From a virus: a stretch of 33,351 bases of DNA. Below are positions 25,035-32,219 of this stretch, one piece after another; position 1 is the stretch's first letter, and the number at the start of each line of letters is the position of its first letter. The DNA is taken from positions 1 through 33,351 of IMG/VR virus record IMGVR_UViG_3300042691_001220, one strand, 5' to 3'. A program made the position numbers and the translations under genes. The notes under the pieces are model-generated. The model saw only the letters and a program-made list of their open reading frames with translations, was not told the origin of the DNA and ran no database searches.

Positions 25035-25272
25035 ACTGCGTCCATCCCCCACTCACCAATAGCGCAGTTATTTTTTCTCTGTAATGTTTTCTCGGTTCTA
25101 CTTTGCCGGTGAACCACTTGTATATCGTCATTTTGGAGACCCCAAAATACTCCGCCATATCAATGGCGGAGATGTCTCGGCTAATACAATACCGGCCCAA
25201 GAGAACACCGAGGCTATCAGACGCGGAGCGGTTCACCTCCACGATTCGCTGACTGTAACCTCGGTTGTCCAT
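25033..25272 (-). CDS. Small helix-turn-helix DNA-binding protein (79 aa)
   Basis: Start ATG overlaps the upstream stop by one nt (TAATG). After an N-terminal region (SQRIVEVNRSASDSLGVLLG), residues about 33-65 form a helix-turn-helix: ISAIDMAEYFGVSKMTIYKW, then FTGKVEPR, where MAEYFGVSKMTIYKW is the two-helix unit. It resembles the XRE/Cro fold, with a recognition helix and the usual WFTGK-type turn. It sits between the Cys-cluster protein and the primase in the replication operon. It could be a repressor of this or an opposing transcript, or a replication accessory protein that binds an origin. No operator was recognised. The HTH call is good; the role is unknown. Confidence 0.75.
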   Translation of the reverse strand: MDNRGYSQRIVEVNRSASDSLGVLLGRYCISRDISAIDMAEYFGVSKMTIYKWFTGKVEPRKHYREKITALLVSGGWTQ

Positions 25273-26177
25273 TACTCGTCGTCCACTTCCGTAGCGCGTT
25301 TCTTGTTGGCGAACTTCGCCAATACCGCGCTAACGTCAGGTTTCGCAGGCACCACATCGGCGGGCTTCTTCGCCTTGACCTTCGGCTCCTCATCCTCGTC
25401 CACCTCGCCGCCGTTGGCCTTGATGGCGTCCTTCAGCGACGGTAGTGCCTTCTGGCCCTTGTCGGCCTGATACACCGTCAGCGTCACCGCCAGCTTGGCC
25501 TCCGGGGACTGCCCAAACTCAATCAACTTGGGCATCGCTTCCCGTGACGGGAACCCAATCGGCGAGAAGAACATCTTCGGGGTGTCCGCGTCATCGTCGA
25601 ACGAGATGCGGGTGATCAAGCGGTCGATGCTGTGGTTCTGGCTCGCAACGTACTTGAAGTACTGCTGGTAAGGCATGTGGGCAATGTCGCCCTTGCCAAA
25701 CAGCGAGGTCGCGGGCAGTTCCAGCATGTGAACGCCGGAGTCCAGATCGTCCGCCAAGACCACCGCGATGCGCTGCTTGAACCGGCAGGCGCGGGTCGTG
25801 CCCTGACCACTGCCAGCGATGTTCATCGGGCAGTCGTTGCAGTTGCTGTGCTGCGGGTTCTCCACACTGGGGTGCGGGGCCTTGCTGTCAGCCGACCAGC
25901 AAGTCGGCGGCGCGGCATCCGCAGTCGGGTCGTAGGTCCCGGCGTAGTAGGTCCGGGAAACGTCCTTTGCCACGTTGACGATGACTACGTCAAGGGCGTC
26001 CTTCTTCTTCGCCACTTCCTCACCGTTGACGATCAGGCGGAACACCTTGCCCCGGATAGAGATGCGCTTGTTAGTGCCCCCCATCCTCTGCATCAGACCC
26101 TTGGTCAGTTCAGACTGGCCTTCACTACGGATGTAGTCGGGCACCATACCAGCATTAAACGGAATCATATCGCTCAT
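25272..26177 (-). CDS. Cys-cluster replication-associated protein, possibly ssDNA-binding (301 aa)
   Basis: ATG follows AAGGAG with good spacing. The N-terminal half is beta-rich (RISIRGKVFRLIVNGEEVAK, DALDVVIVNVAKDVSRTYYA). A probable metal-binding cluster follows: C93, H102, C113, C116 and C131 (NCNDCPMN and RACRFKQR). The middle (about 160-235) has HMPYQQYFKYVASQ and FFSPIGFPSR segments. The C-terminus (about 250-301) is an acidic, low-complexity tail with Lys-rich linkers, ending ATEVDDE. A beta-core plus an acidic tail is what ssDNA-binding proteins use to recruit partners. Similar proteins recur beside phage replication genes, usually unannotated. The SSB role is an inference. Confidence 0.6.
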   Translation of the reverse strand: MSDMIPFNAGMVPDYIRSEGQSELTKGLMQRMGGTNKRISIRGKVFRLIVNGEEVAKKKDALDVVIVNVAKDVSRTYYAGTYDPTADAAPPTCWSADSKAPHPSVENPQHSNCNDCPMNIAGSGQGTTRACRFKQRIAVVLADDLDSGVHMLELPATSLFGKGDIAHMPYQQYFKYVASQNHSIDRLITRISFDDDADTPKMFFSPIGFPSREAMPKLIEFGQSPEAKLAVTLTVYQADKGQKALPSLKDAIKANGGEVDEDEEPKVKAKKPADVVPAKPDVSAVLAKFANKKRATEVDDE

Positions 26178-26188
26178 CTTAAATCTCC

Positions 26189-26590
26189 TTAACTTTTCTT
26201 ACGAATGGTAATTGCGTACTCTTTGTCCATATTCAGACCCTCGGGATGGAGATCGGGATTCTCCTCCATAAAGGTCTTCATATTCGTCTGGTGGATACGC
26301 TTCTCCAGAAGTTCAAACGCATCGTTATCCTTCATAAACCGATGAAAGGCCGACCAGTCGTTGGTCCAATACTTGGTCTTGACGGTGCGGATAACGGTGC
26401 CGTAGTTGGTGCGGATGCTGTCCGCGCCTAGTTCCTTACACAGGTCGTTCATCGCTGTGGTGAGCACCTGCATTTCTTTATCAAGTTGCTCAACTTTGAG
26501 CGCCACATTGCGCTCAAGCTCCCGCTTCTCATCGCGTAGAGCGACGTAAGCCTCTACGAGGGTGTCAACCCCGTATTCATTAGATTCCAT
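26189..26590 (-). CDS. Conserved phage coiled-coil protein of unknown function (133 aa)
   Basis: ATG at 26590 with GAGG 7 nt upstream. Residues about 8-58 form a coiled coil (YVALRDEKRELERNVALKVE, then LDKEMQVLTTAMNDLCKELG). A conserved C-terminal domain follows: IRTNYGTVIRTVKTKYWTND, WSAFHRFMKDNDAFELLEKR, and PEGLNMDKEYAITIRKKS. This C-terminal pattern (YWTxDWxAF, NDAFxLLEKRIHQT, PxGLNxxxEYxxTIRK) is, from memory, widespread in phage replication and recombination regions without a defined function. Nothing in it supports an enzyme. The 51 nt upstream (26591-26641) shows no promoter that I can support, so it is probably part of the same transcript as the helicase. Confidence 0.72.
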   Translation of the reverse strand: MESNEYGVDTLVEAYVALRDEKRELERNVALKVEQLDKEMQVLTTAMNDLCKELGADSIRTNYGTVIRTVKTKYWTNDWSAFHRFMKDNDAFELLEKRIHQTNMKTFMEENPDLHPEGLNMDKEYAITIRKKS

Positions 26591-26641
26591 GTTTTTACCT
26601 CGTGTTTGTTGTCGTGCGAATCGAATCTTAGGAAACTAAAT

Positions 26642-28201
26642 TTACTCTGTCAACTCCTGATTGTACAAATCGATCAACTTTGTATGGTCGCCGAGTTTGT
26701 CTCTTAGCATGGCGTAGAGGCGGTTCTCCACTTGCGAGCCCGCAATGTGGATGACGGTCATCGGGTTCTTTTGTCCCTGCCGGTCGATACGCGCATTCGC
26801 CTGTAGGTAGGTCTCGATTGATGTACAGGGGGCGTACCAGATGATGGTGTCGGCGGCGGTCAGCGTGACCCCGTGCGCCGCAGCGGCGGGCTGGATGACC
26901 AACACTTTCAAATCATCTTCCCCGTTGGTTTGGAACCGCTGGATGATGTCGTTGCGCTTGGTCGCGGATACATCCCCGGCAATCACTTCGCAGGGGATGT
27001 GTTTGCTGTCGAGATAGTTTCTTAAAAGGCTGATGGTGTGCGAGAACGGGACGAATACCAGCACCTTGTGCGACGCCTCATTGATCGCCTCCTCCACAAC
27101 CTTCAACCGATTGGACACATCAAACTCGGCGGTTGCCCCGGAGTTGGTGTAGACCGCCCCGCCCGAAATCTGCAAGAGCTTGTTGATGTTCACCGCGACG
27201 TTGGCCGAGGTAATCTCCTCTTCCCCGGCGGTCATCAAGAAATCCTTCTTGAGGATGTCGTAGTACTTCTTCTGCTGCGCCGTCAGCGGGGCTTCCCGGT
27301 CGATGTATGTGATCGGCGGCAGGTCTAGGCAATCTTTTTTGGCAAACCGAATGGCAGGCTGCAAAGCCGTGTGAACTTTCTGCGCCGCGTCCACCTTGGG
27401 TATCCACTTGAACCGACTGATCTGAGTCATCACCGCATCCTTCCACGCGCCAAAAAACTTAGGCACCGTGTCGGGCGTGCATAGTTTGGCAAGCCCATAA
27501 GCGTCGGCAGGGGACTGCGCCGCAGGGGTCCCGGTCATTAGCCACAGCCAGCGGTCTTCAGTCACTAATTTTTTCATCACCCGCCACCGCTTGGTGGTCG
27601 TCGTCTTATAGGCGTTGGCCTCGTCAATGATGATGAGGTCGAACTTGTTCTTGGCAATGGCGTCGGCGACAATTTCCACCCCATCAAAATTTATGATGAC
27701 GTAGTCGTAGTTACCTTCGATAATTTTTTGGCGCTTATCTTTTGTGCCGTGCGCGATACCGACAGACCTGTGCGTAGCGAAGTTGAACAGGTCGCGCTGC
27801 CATGCCGCCTGCATGATCGACAGGGGGCACACGACCAGCACGCGCCGAATGTACTTCCACTTCATCAGGTAGTCGGACGCCCAGATAGCCGCCCCGGTCT
27901 TCCCCGTGCCTTGCTCGTTGAAGCAGTACGCCCTCGGATGCAGGGTCAGGAACTCCCCGGTATCACGCTGGTGTTGGAACGGTGTATACAGCCCCGGCCA
28001 GTCGTAGTCCCGGAGGATCGGACTGGGGACATTTTTAACTTCTAATCTAGTCAACTGCTGGGCACGTTTTAAGTCCCATTCAACGGCAACGGTGGAAATG
28101 TCGGCTTCTTGATCTACTACTTGGCTCTCCTCAATTACGTCTGTGATTTTGTTTGGGTTTCGTGTGCGTACCGCTAAGTACTTGTTATCTATTATTTCCA
28201 T
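26642..28201 (-). CDS. SNF2/DEAD-box family helicase (519 aa)
   Basis: Motif Q-like FQHQRDTGEFL (about 75-85) precedes Walker A NEQGTGKTGAA (K101). Walker B IIIDEANAY (D193, E194), motif III LMTGTPAAQ (about 221-229) and C-terminal-domain motifs follow: VLVFVPFSHTISLLRN; LVIQPAAAAHGVTLTAADTI; and motif VI ARIDRQGQKNPMTV. This is the two-RecA-fold arrangement of superfamily 2, SNF2-like subgroup, as in many phage helicases placed near the polymerase. Expected role: ATP-driven remodelling or unwinding in replication or recombination. It starts only 5 nt after the preceding zinc-ribbon gene, with no obvious ribosome-binding site, so coupling is likely. Confidence 0.88.
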   Translation of the reverse strand: MEIIDNKYLAVRTRNPNKITDVIEESQVVDQEADISTVAVEWDLKRAQQLTRLEVKNVPSPILRDYDWPGLYTPFQHQRDTGEFLTLHPRAYCFNEQGTGKTGAAIWASDYLMKWKYIRRVLVVCPLSIMQAAWQRDLFNFATHRSVGIAHGTKDKRQKIIEGNYDYVIINFDGVEIVADAIAKNKFDLIIIDEANAYKTTTTKRWRVMKKLVTEDRWLWLMTGTPAAQSPADAYGLAKLCTPDTVPKFFGAWKDAVMTQISRFKWIPKVDAAQKVHTALQPAIRFAKKDCLDLPPITYIDREAPLTAQQKKYYDILKKDFLMTAGEEEITSANVAVNINKLLQISGGAVYTNSGATAEFDVSNRLKVVEEAINEASHKVLVFVPFSHTISLLRNYLDSKHIPCEVIAGDVSATKRNDIIQRFQTNGEDDLKVLVIQPAAAAHGVTLTAADTIIWYAPCTSIETYLQANARIDRQGQKNPMTVIHIAGSQVENRLYAMLRDKLGDHTKLIDLYNQELTE

Positions 28202-28206
28202 TTATT

Positions 28207-28416
28207 TTATGTTTCGTATTTAAAGTATTTACTTAAGTGTTTTGCGTATTTAACAGAATTTCTCTTGTACAGTTTGGCGTTAACACACGCTTTGCATGTT
28301 GCTTGGTGCCCATCTTTAGTTTTTGATTTATGTGAGTATGATTCAAGATTTTTATTTTCTTTACATACAGGGCATTGTTTTACACCGTATGAAACATATG
28401 GATACCCAAATGACAT
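28207..28416 (-). CDS. Stand-alone zinc-ribbon peptide, endonuclease VII N-terminus-like (69 aa)
   Basis: Starts by TAATG overlap with the methylase gene. Two CxxC pairs are present: C15-PV-C18 and C41-KA-C44, spaced by KENKNLESYSHKSKTKDGHQ. The pattern CxxCxxxKxxxxY...KDGHQxxCKxC matches, from memory, the zinc ribbon that often precedes the HNH domain of phage recombination-endonuclease-VII-like proteins, but here no nuclease domain follows. The tail is basic and Tyr-rich (KLYKRNSVKYAKHLSKYFKY). The DNA is far more AT-rich than its neighbours (28321-28380 is 15/60 G+C, against 34/60 in the helicase at 27241-27300), suggesting separate acquisition or a truncated remnant. Nucleic-acid binding is plausible; no activity is claimed. 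Confidence 0.7.
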   Translation of the reverse strand: MSFGYPYVSYGVKQCPVCKENKNLESYSHKSKTKDGHQATCKACVNAKLYKRNSVKYAKHLSKYFKYET

Positions 28417-28835
28417 TATTTAAATACCACTATTGCGCTAGGGAACGGGGCGCTATTTTTTGCGCCTCCAAATTTAAGTCGGCCCCGGATGAACGTCACT
28501 TCTCCGTAGGGAAGCACATAGTCGTGCCACCATGCGGTGTCGGTCCGGGCTGGGAGCAGGCACACAACAAGAGCCCCGTTGTCTCGGGCGCTTTCGTAGG
28601 CTTTCTTCACCCAGTATTTAATGTCGCGCCCGTAAGGGGGGTTCATCCAACATCGGCCCATCCAATATTTGGTAAGGCCGTTGTCTTCCTTTGTATAGAA
28701 GTCTGCACACTTGGCGTTTTCTGCGGTCGCGCAAACATCCAAGGTGAATCGATAGGTCGCCATTAACTTGTCAAAGAAATCTTGTGGAGTCGCCCACTCA
28801 TCCGTGGCGCTGCTGAAGTGTACGGTGGTGTCCAT
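28416..28835 (-). CDS. Phage Dam-type DNA N6-adenine methyltransferase (139 aa)
   Basis: The start overlaps the HNH stop (TAATG). The sequence fits the phage N6-adenine-methyltransferase family: ATDEWATPQDFFDKL at the N-terminus, then FTLDVCATAENAKC (D33), the catalytic CWMNPPYGRDIKYWV (NPPY at 65-68) and VCLLPARTDTAWWHDYV, ending with RGRLKFGG and APFPSAIVVFK. The length is typical of this compact, single-domain family. It should transfer a methyl group from S-adenosylmethionine to adenine in a short recognition site, which cannot be predicted here. Its pairing with an HNH nuclease directly upstream is notable. Likely role: masking phage DNA from host restriction, or marking it for packaging or replication. 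Confidence 0.88.
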   Translation of the reverse strand: MDTTVHFSSATDEWATPQDFFDKLMATYRFTLDVCATAENAKCADFYTKEDNGLTKYWMGRCWMNPPYGRDIKYWVKKAYESARDNGALVVCLLPARTDTAWWHDYVLPYGEVTFIRGRLKFGGAKNSAPFPSAIVVFK

Positions 28836-29131
28836 TACTTCTTCTTCCGCGAGACGTTCTTCTTAACCGTGTGGTCCGCGTTGCGGTAGAAGCTCCGGTT
28901 GTCGCTCGGAGACTCAAGGCGCAGATTAGACAAAGAGGAGTCGCCACCCTTGGACAGTGGCTTGATATGCTCAATGTCTTTCCCTTTGCGTTTAATAACC
29001 TTGCCGTCCTTGCCGGGGTTGTCCATCTCATACCGTGCCCTTGCTCGCGCTGCACGGGAAGGGTTCTCGTCTCTGGCCTTCTGCTGTTGATACTCTTTTT
29101 TATAAGGTCTTGGTTTGTTGGTGTAAGGCAT
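28835..29131 (-). CDS. HNH endonuclease (98 aa)
   Basis: A basic N-terminus (KPRPYKKEYQQQKARDENPS, then RAARARARYEMDNPG) precedes the HNH signature: GKDIEHIKPLSKGGDSSLSN with H55, LRLESPSDNRSF with N69 and N78. The EHIKPLSKGG...NLR...NR pattern fits the HNH/McrA-like fold, but the cysteine pairs that often stabilise this fold are absent. The C-terminal tail is Lys/Arg-rich and ends KKNVSRKKK. The start lies just after the nuclease gene and the stop overlaps the methylase start by one nt. It may act in recombination, genome processing or as a homing-like element; adjacency to the methylase also allows a restriction-like pairing. Confidence 0.82.
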   Translation of the reverse strand: MPYTNKPRPYKKEYQQQKARDENPSRAARARARYEMDNPGKDGKVIKRKGKDIEHIKPLSKGGDSSLSNLRLESPSDNRSFYRNADHTVKKNVSRKKK

Positions 29132-29794
29132 TTACCTTCTCCCGTTGTGTTCACAATCAGTTACAGGACAAAATTTTCTACAGGTAAAATTAGGGCTCGG
29201 GTTCCAAGTGTCGTTCTCAAAGCACGCATCAAGCTGGTCAGTAACTTTGAGCCAAGGCTTCCAAAGATGTGCTTGGCTGTCGCGGATGATTTCCACCTCG
29301 ATAAACTCTTTGCTGACAACGAACAGCAACCCAGCCCGCACTATCTGCACATCCGGGAAGTGGGCAAAGATAGCCAGCGCCAGAAGCTCAAGCTGTGCGG
29401 TGTCGGCGTAGCGGGCGCTCTTGCCGGTCTTGTAGTCCACCAGCACCGCCTCTTTACCGTTGATGGCGAGGAAGTCGGCAATGCCGCGCCACCACACGCC
29501 CTTATCCATGAACCCGCAGGCGTCGAGGTCCTGCGTCAACCCCATCTTATGCTCGTAGTACTTATCCCCCGGCGACTCGATCAGTGTGTCCACATACTGT
29601 TTGATGTAGATAAACTTCTCCGGGATGGGCGTACCGTCCCGGCCATACTCTTCTGCCGCTTTGTGAACTTCATTGCCGTAGATAAGATGCTCTACATATT
29701 CATCTTCTTTGATGTCTTTACTTACCCGCAGTCGGTAGTATTTCCGGGGGCACTGCTTGAAAAGATTGATAGAGGAATAAGACCACGTTGCCAT
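29132..29794 (-). CDS. PD-(D/E)XK nuclease of the Cas4/RecB type (220 aa)
   Basis: The ATG has AAGGCGG upstream. Motifs in order: SYSSINLFKQCPRKYYRLRV (C15) at the N-terminus; H44 in GNEVHKAAEEY; E81; D107 in WRGIADFLA; D120 and K122 in AVLVDYKTGK; and the QLELLAL helix. The C-terminus carries C205, C209 and C214 in CRKFCPVTDCEHN. One N-terminal Cys plus three C-terminal Cys is the arrangement of Fe-S-cluster nucleases such as Cas4 and AddB, though the spacing is not identical to the usual one. No Cas1/Cas2 or CRISPR array is nearby, so this is a phage recombination/repair exonuclease, not adaptive immunity. It lies between DNA polymerase and the HNH gene. Confidence 0.85.
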   Translation of the reverse strand: MATWSYSSINLFKQCPRKYYRLRVSKDIKEDEYVEHLIYGNEVHKAAEEYGRDGTPIPEKFIYIKQYVDTLIESPGDKYYEHKMGLTQDLDACGFMDKGVWWRGIADFLAINGKEAVLVDYKTGKSARYADTAQLELLALAIFAHFPDVQIVRAGLLFVVSKEFIEVEIIRDSQAHLWKPWLKVTDQLDACFENDTWNPSPNFTCRKFCPVTDCEHNGRR

Positions 29795-29806
29795 TTTTGT
29801 CCGCCT

Positions 29807-31624
29807 TTAGCATTCACCGTAGTTCCTTCCAATACCACTCTCGCAATTCAAAGGCAAGCCCTCTGCCCAGACGGGCGTTTCGCGGAAACACTCCTCGATG
29901 AACGCCTGCGCCCGCTCGGCTTCTGCTTCCGGGGCGACGATGGCAATAGCGTCGTGGACCGTCATGACGGGGCGGTACTCGTATGAGATGTTGACCATCT
30001 GCTCGGCTATGACGCACCGCGCTATAGCCTGCGTGACGTTCTCAATCACCTTGCCACCGTAGATCCGCGTCCTGCCGTTCCGGGTCTTGTAGCTGAACTG
30101 CCCCTCGGAGTCCTTCTGCAAGTCGTCATACCCCAGACTGTATCCGCTCGGCAGCACGAAGCCATCCGCCCCAAGATGCAACGCCTCCGGTCGCACGCCG
30201 ATGGGGGCTGTTCTGCCCTCCAACATCGCCTCAAGGCACCGCTGGCCCTGCTTCCACAGCGCCGGGATCGCGGAGTATGTTTCACGGTAAACATTGATGA
30301 TGTTCTGGCATTCCTCCAACTCCAACGTCACGCCAGAAGTTTTGAGGGACGATTGAAACTTCGCAGCACCAAGGCCGTACCCACAACCAAGTACTACCGT
30401 TTTGCCTAGAAATCGTTCCTCCTTATTAATTTCATCAATAGGCTTGTTATAAATTTTAGACGCCATGATTTTGTAAACGTCTTCCCGGTTGGCGAACGCC
30501 TGCACGAGGTCATCCTGTCCTGCCAACCACGCCAACACCCGCGCCTCGATCTGGCTGGAGTCGCAGTCGATGATCACATGGCCCGCCGGGGGCAGGATGG
30601 CGCTCTTCAACGTACTGTCGCCCCGGCTTGGGAGGTTCTGGAGGTTGAGCTTGTCGGTGCCACCCCACCGGCCAGTGTGGGCCGCATAGTAGCGAAGGGG
30701 AACTGGTAAGGACCCGCGCTTGGCAATGCCGATGAACCGCTCGGTGCGCGTCTCCTCAAGCGTAGATCGGGTGCCCAACCGCGCCGCTACCACAGCTTGC
30801 ACCCGCTCGTCAGGATGCTCCAGCAACTCCTTCAGCCCCTCGTCGGACTTAGCCAGCGCGTAGGTCTCCTTGCCCGTCGTCGGACTGATCTTCAGCGGCG
30901 GTTCTACGCCCAGCCCCCGCAGGAGGTCGGCAAACTTGGGGTTGGAGTTAAGTAGCTCAGGCGTACTCTCGCACGCTTGCAATAACTCGTACTTGCGCTC
31001 GCGCACTTCTTCAAGGTGCTGCTCCAGCAACGGGAGGTCTAACTCCAGCACCGGCTCGCTGAACATCTTGATCGTCAAGTTAATGACTTGAAGCTCCCCG
31101 GTGCGCGTTAACGCAGAAACCTTGTCGATGTAAACATCGAGTAGACTCCGGGTCAGGTCGCAGTCGTTGCGGCAGTACGCCCCATACCGCTGAAGCTCGT
31201 CCGGAGTGAAGTCCTGTCGGCGCTTGCCAAGCGCATTGATGACCTCATCCCCCTTGGCTCCCAGCCCGTGTCGCTCGGCAGCGGCCTTGAGGCTACCGCT
31301 AACCTCCAGCCCGTCTATCGCCCGCGCCAGACTGAGCGTATCGACCCACATGTGGGGTCGGATGTCGAAAATCCACGATAAAATTGCGGCGTCGAACATG
31401 GCGTTATGTGCAACGGCGGCGGCGTTGTGCCAGTCGTAGGTGTTGAGAAAGGTTTTGGTTTCTTCCCGCGTTCCGCTGAACCACTGCGCGTCTTCGTCGT
31501 TAACCTTGACCCCCACGCCAATGACTTCAAACCGTTCGTCGCGGATGTACTCCTCCGTTGTCACCTTTGACAACGAATACTCCCGGTCGTAGTAGGTTTC
31601 AAAGTCGATTGTTAGGATCTTCAT
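29807..31624 (-). CDS. DNA polymerase, family A, with 3'-5' exonuclease (605 aa)
   Basis: Start ATG at 31624 has AAGAGG about 10 nt upstream and lies inside the end of the oxygenase gene. The N-terminal DEDDy exonuclease shows LTIDFET (D7, E9), AHNAMFDAAIL (D78) and YCRND (Y150, D154). The polymerase domain has motif A DCDSSQIEARVLAWLAGQ (catalytic D355), motif B RFLGKTVVLGCGYGLG (R404, K408, Y416) and motif C VHDAI (H557, D558). Motif C reads HDA where many A-family members have HDE. A T7/T-odd-like compact form without a 5' nuclease domain fits the 605 aa length. It is the central replicative enzyme of the - strand unit. Confidence 0.95.
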   Translation of the reverse strand: MKILTIDFETYYDREYSLSKVTTEEYIRDERFEVIGVGVKVNDEDAQWFSGTREETKTFLNTYDWHNAAAVAHNAMFDAAILSWIFDIRPHMWVDTLSLARAIDGLEVSGSLKAAAERHGLGAKGDEVINALGKRRQDFTPDELQRYGAYCRNDCDLTRSLLDVYIDKVSALTRTGELQVINLTIKMFSEPVLELDLPLLEQHLEEVRERKYELLQACESTPELLNSNPKFADLLRGLGVEPPLKISPTTGKETYALAKSDEGLKELLEHPDERVQAVVAARLGTRSTLEETRTERFIGIAKRGSLPVPLRYYAAHTGRWGGTDKLNLQNLPSRGDSTLKSAILPPAGHVIIDCDSSQIEARVLAWLAGQDDLVQAFANREDVYKIMASKIYNKPIDEINKEERFLGKTVVLGCGYGLGAAKFQSSLKTSGVTLELEECQNIINVYRETYSAIPALWKQGQRCLEAMLEGRTAPIGVRPEALHLGADGFVLPSGYSLGYDDLQKDSEGQFSYKTRNGRTRIYGGKVIENVTQAIARCVIAEQMVNISYEYRPVMTVHDAIAIVAPEAEAERAQAFIEECFRETPVWAEGLPLNCESGIGRNYGEC

Positions 31625-32219
31625 TGCTGTTGTACCTCTTACCCCGAATCCAAGACGTTGCTATCCACTTCTGCCCGCTGATGATAGGAAGTCCTGCATG
31701 TTGGGTTTTCATGTTTAAGTCGAAAATATATTTATAGTCAAAAAACAACGCCGCACCTTGCTTGGGCACGATGCGAATGTCTAGCTTTGTGAAGTACGTT
31801 TCTCCCCCTTCAAAGTCGTCGTTGAGGTAAACAATCAATGTCGCAATGCGGTCGTTGGGGTCCTCATGGATACCGGGGTGTGTGAAGAAATCCTCATGGG
31901 GTTTGAACTCCTGCCCAACGTCATACCGCTGGATCTGCGGCTCCTCTAAATTCTCTGTAGTGAACTCATCGAGAAACCAGAAGAACGGTTTAACTACTTT
32001 GTAGTTCCTGTCAGTTAAACCAAACCGATTCTCCCTATCATAGTGAGTATGGCAAGTTCTCCACTCACTTTGAATAGATTTCTTAGTCGTCCCGTCATAC
32101 CCCAACGCAGGCTCAAACGTAATCCCCGAATTTAAGATTGCATCGCATTCCTCCGGGGTGTACAAATTTTTAAAGATAAAAATCTTTGGCTCTGCTTTGA
32201 TGATATCAACGTCAATCAT
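31599..32219 (-). CDS. 2-oxoglutarate/Fe(II) oxygenase, prolyl-4-hydroxylase-like (206 aa)
   Basis: The ATG at 32219 is preferred to one five codons upstream because a strong purine-rich ribosome-binding site precedes it. The P4Hc-type fold shows IFKNLYTPEECDAIL near the N-terminus, then QRYDVGQEFKPHEDFF with the iron ligands H108 and D110. ATLIVYLNDDFEGGETYF follows. The distal ligand H174 lies in KTQHAGLPI, and the 2-oxoglutarate-binding K184 in GQKWIATSWIRGK. All key residues are present, so it is probably active. The 3' end overlaps the polymerase start by 26 nt. Phage P4Hc-like enzymes are common, e.g. in cyanophages; protein (proline), nucleotide or other substrates are possible and none is shown here. 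Confidence 0.92.
   Translation of the reverse strand: MIDVDIIKAEPKIFIFKNLYTPEECDAILNSGITFEPALGYDGTTKKSIQSEWRTCHTHYDRENRFGLTDRNYKVVKPFFWFLDEFTTENLEEPQIQRYDVGQEFKPHEDFFTHPGIHEDPNDRIATLIVYLNDDFEGGETYFTKLDIRIVPKQGAALFFDYKYIFDLNMKTQHAGLPIISGQKWIATSWIRGKRYNSNEDPNNRL

Noticed and set aside
29132-29794. CRISPR adaptation module based on the Cas4-like gene
   Set aside because: No Cas1, Cas2 or repeat array is present; the gene sits in a replication operon.
28871-29986. 371-codon + strand frame opposite the nuclease genes
   Set aside because: It crosses three genes with clear enzyme motifs on the - strand and itself shows no domain or start signal.
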